The position numbers and the translations under genes are program-made. DNA of 5,080 nucleotides. Origin: Chitinivibrionales bacterium (GTDB lineage: Bacteria > Fibrobacterota > Chitinivibrionia > Chitinivibrionales > WJMI01). Below are positions 5,080 to 5,080 of the stretch, piece by piece. Where the stretch lies: positions 1-5,080 of the forward strand of contig WJJU01000301.1 in assembly GCA_014729595.1 (NCBI GenBank), read 5' to 3'. Under the pieces are notes generated by a model. It searched no databases, was not told the DNA's origin, and worked only from the letters and a program-made list of their open reading frames with translations. The first letter of the stretch is position 1, and each line of letters opens with the position of its first letter.

Positions 5080-5080
5080 C

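Noticed and set aside
1..5080. CRISPR array, insertion sequence, tRNA/rRNA gene, defence or toxin-antitoxin system
   Set aside because: No repeated spacer structure, transposase-like frame, terminal repeats, cloverleaf or relevant protein motif was found on either strand.

Overview
The window reads as ordinary bacterial chromosome at mid GC, with all three clear genes on the minus strand. From right to left in transcription order they are an aspartyl-tRNA synthetase (aspS, 3170-4957), a ribonuclease HIII (rnhC, 2198-3142) and a secreted multidomain protein of unknown function (198-1655). The lineage cannot be fixed from this much sequence. An RNase HIII together with a secreted protein that ends in a T9SS/Fibrobacter-style C-terminal sorting-like domain suggests a member of the FCB assemblage (Fibrobacterota, Bacteroidota-related or candidate phyla). 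The AspRS is of the type best known from Alphaproteobacteria, so the assignment is tentative.

Right part (3143-5080): aspS and rnhC are 27 nt apart, in the same reading frame, and almost certainly co-transcribed. One codes for a translation enzyme and the other for an enzyme that removes RNA from RNA:DNA hybrids, so this is a housekeeping pair. Upstream of aspS a minus-strand frame stays open to the window edge and stops 2 nt before the aspS ATG. It may be the end of a further operon gene. The same 120 bp also holds promoter-like boxes on both strands, and the two readings compete.

Middle part (1656-2197): a 542-nt gap separates rnhC from the secreted-protein gene. It holds no convincing full gene. 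It does contain a good candidate promoter for the secreted-protein gene (A9 tract, TTGAGT, 18 bp, TATATT), a leader of about 140 nt with inverted repeats, a 13-codon leader ORF whose stop overlaps the next start as ATGA, an orphan strong Shine-Dalgarno sequence followed by a 17-codon ORF, and a degenerate direct repeat 80 bp apart.

Left part (1-1655): the secreted protein has a signal peptide, a PA14-like calcium-binding beta domain with a cysteine-bearing insert, a PKD-like domain and a C-terminal sorting-like tail. Its gene is followed by a perfect 9-bp hairpin and then by a convincing Rho-independent terminator. The last 60 or so bases may belong to a neighbouring gene whose strand cannot be decided.

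I do not see a defence system, mobile element, CRISPR array or RNA gene. The most distinctive items are the architecture of the secreted protein with its leader ORF, and the His33 marker in AspRS that hints at tRNA-dependent asparagine synthesis.
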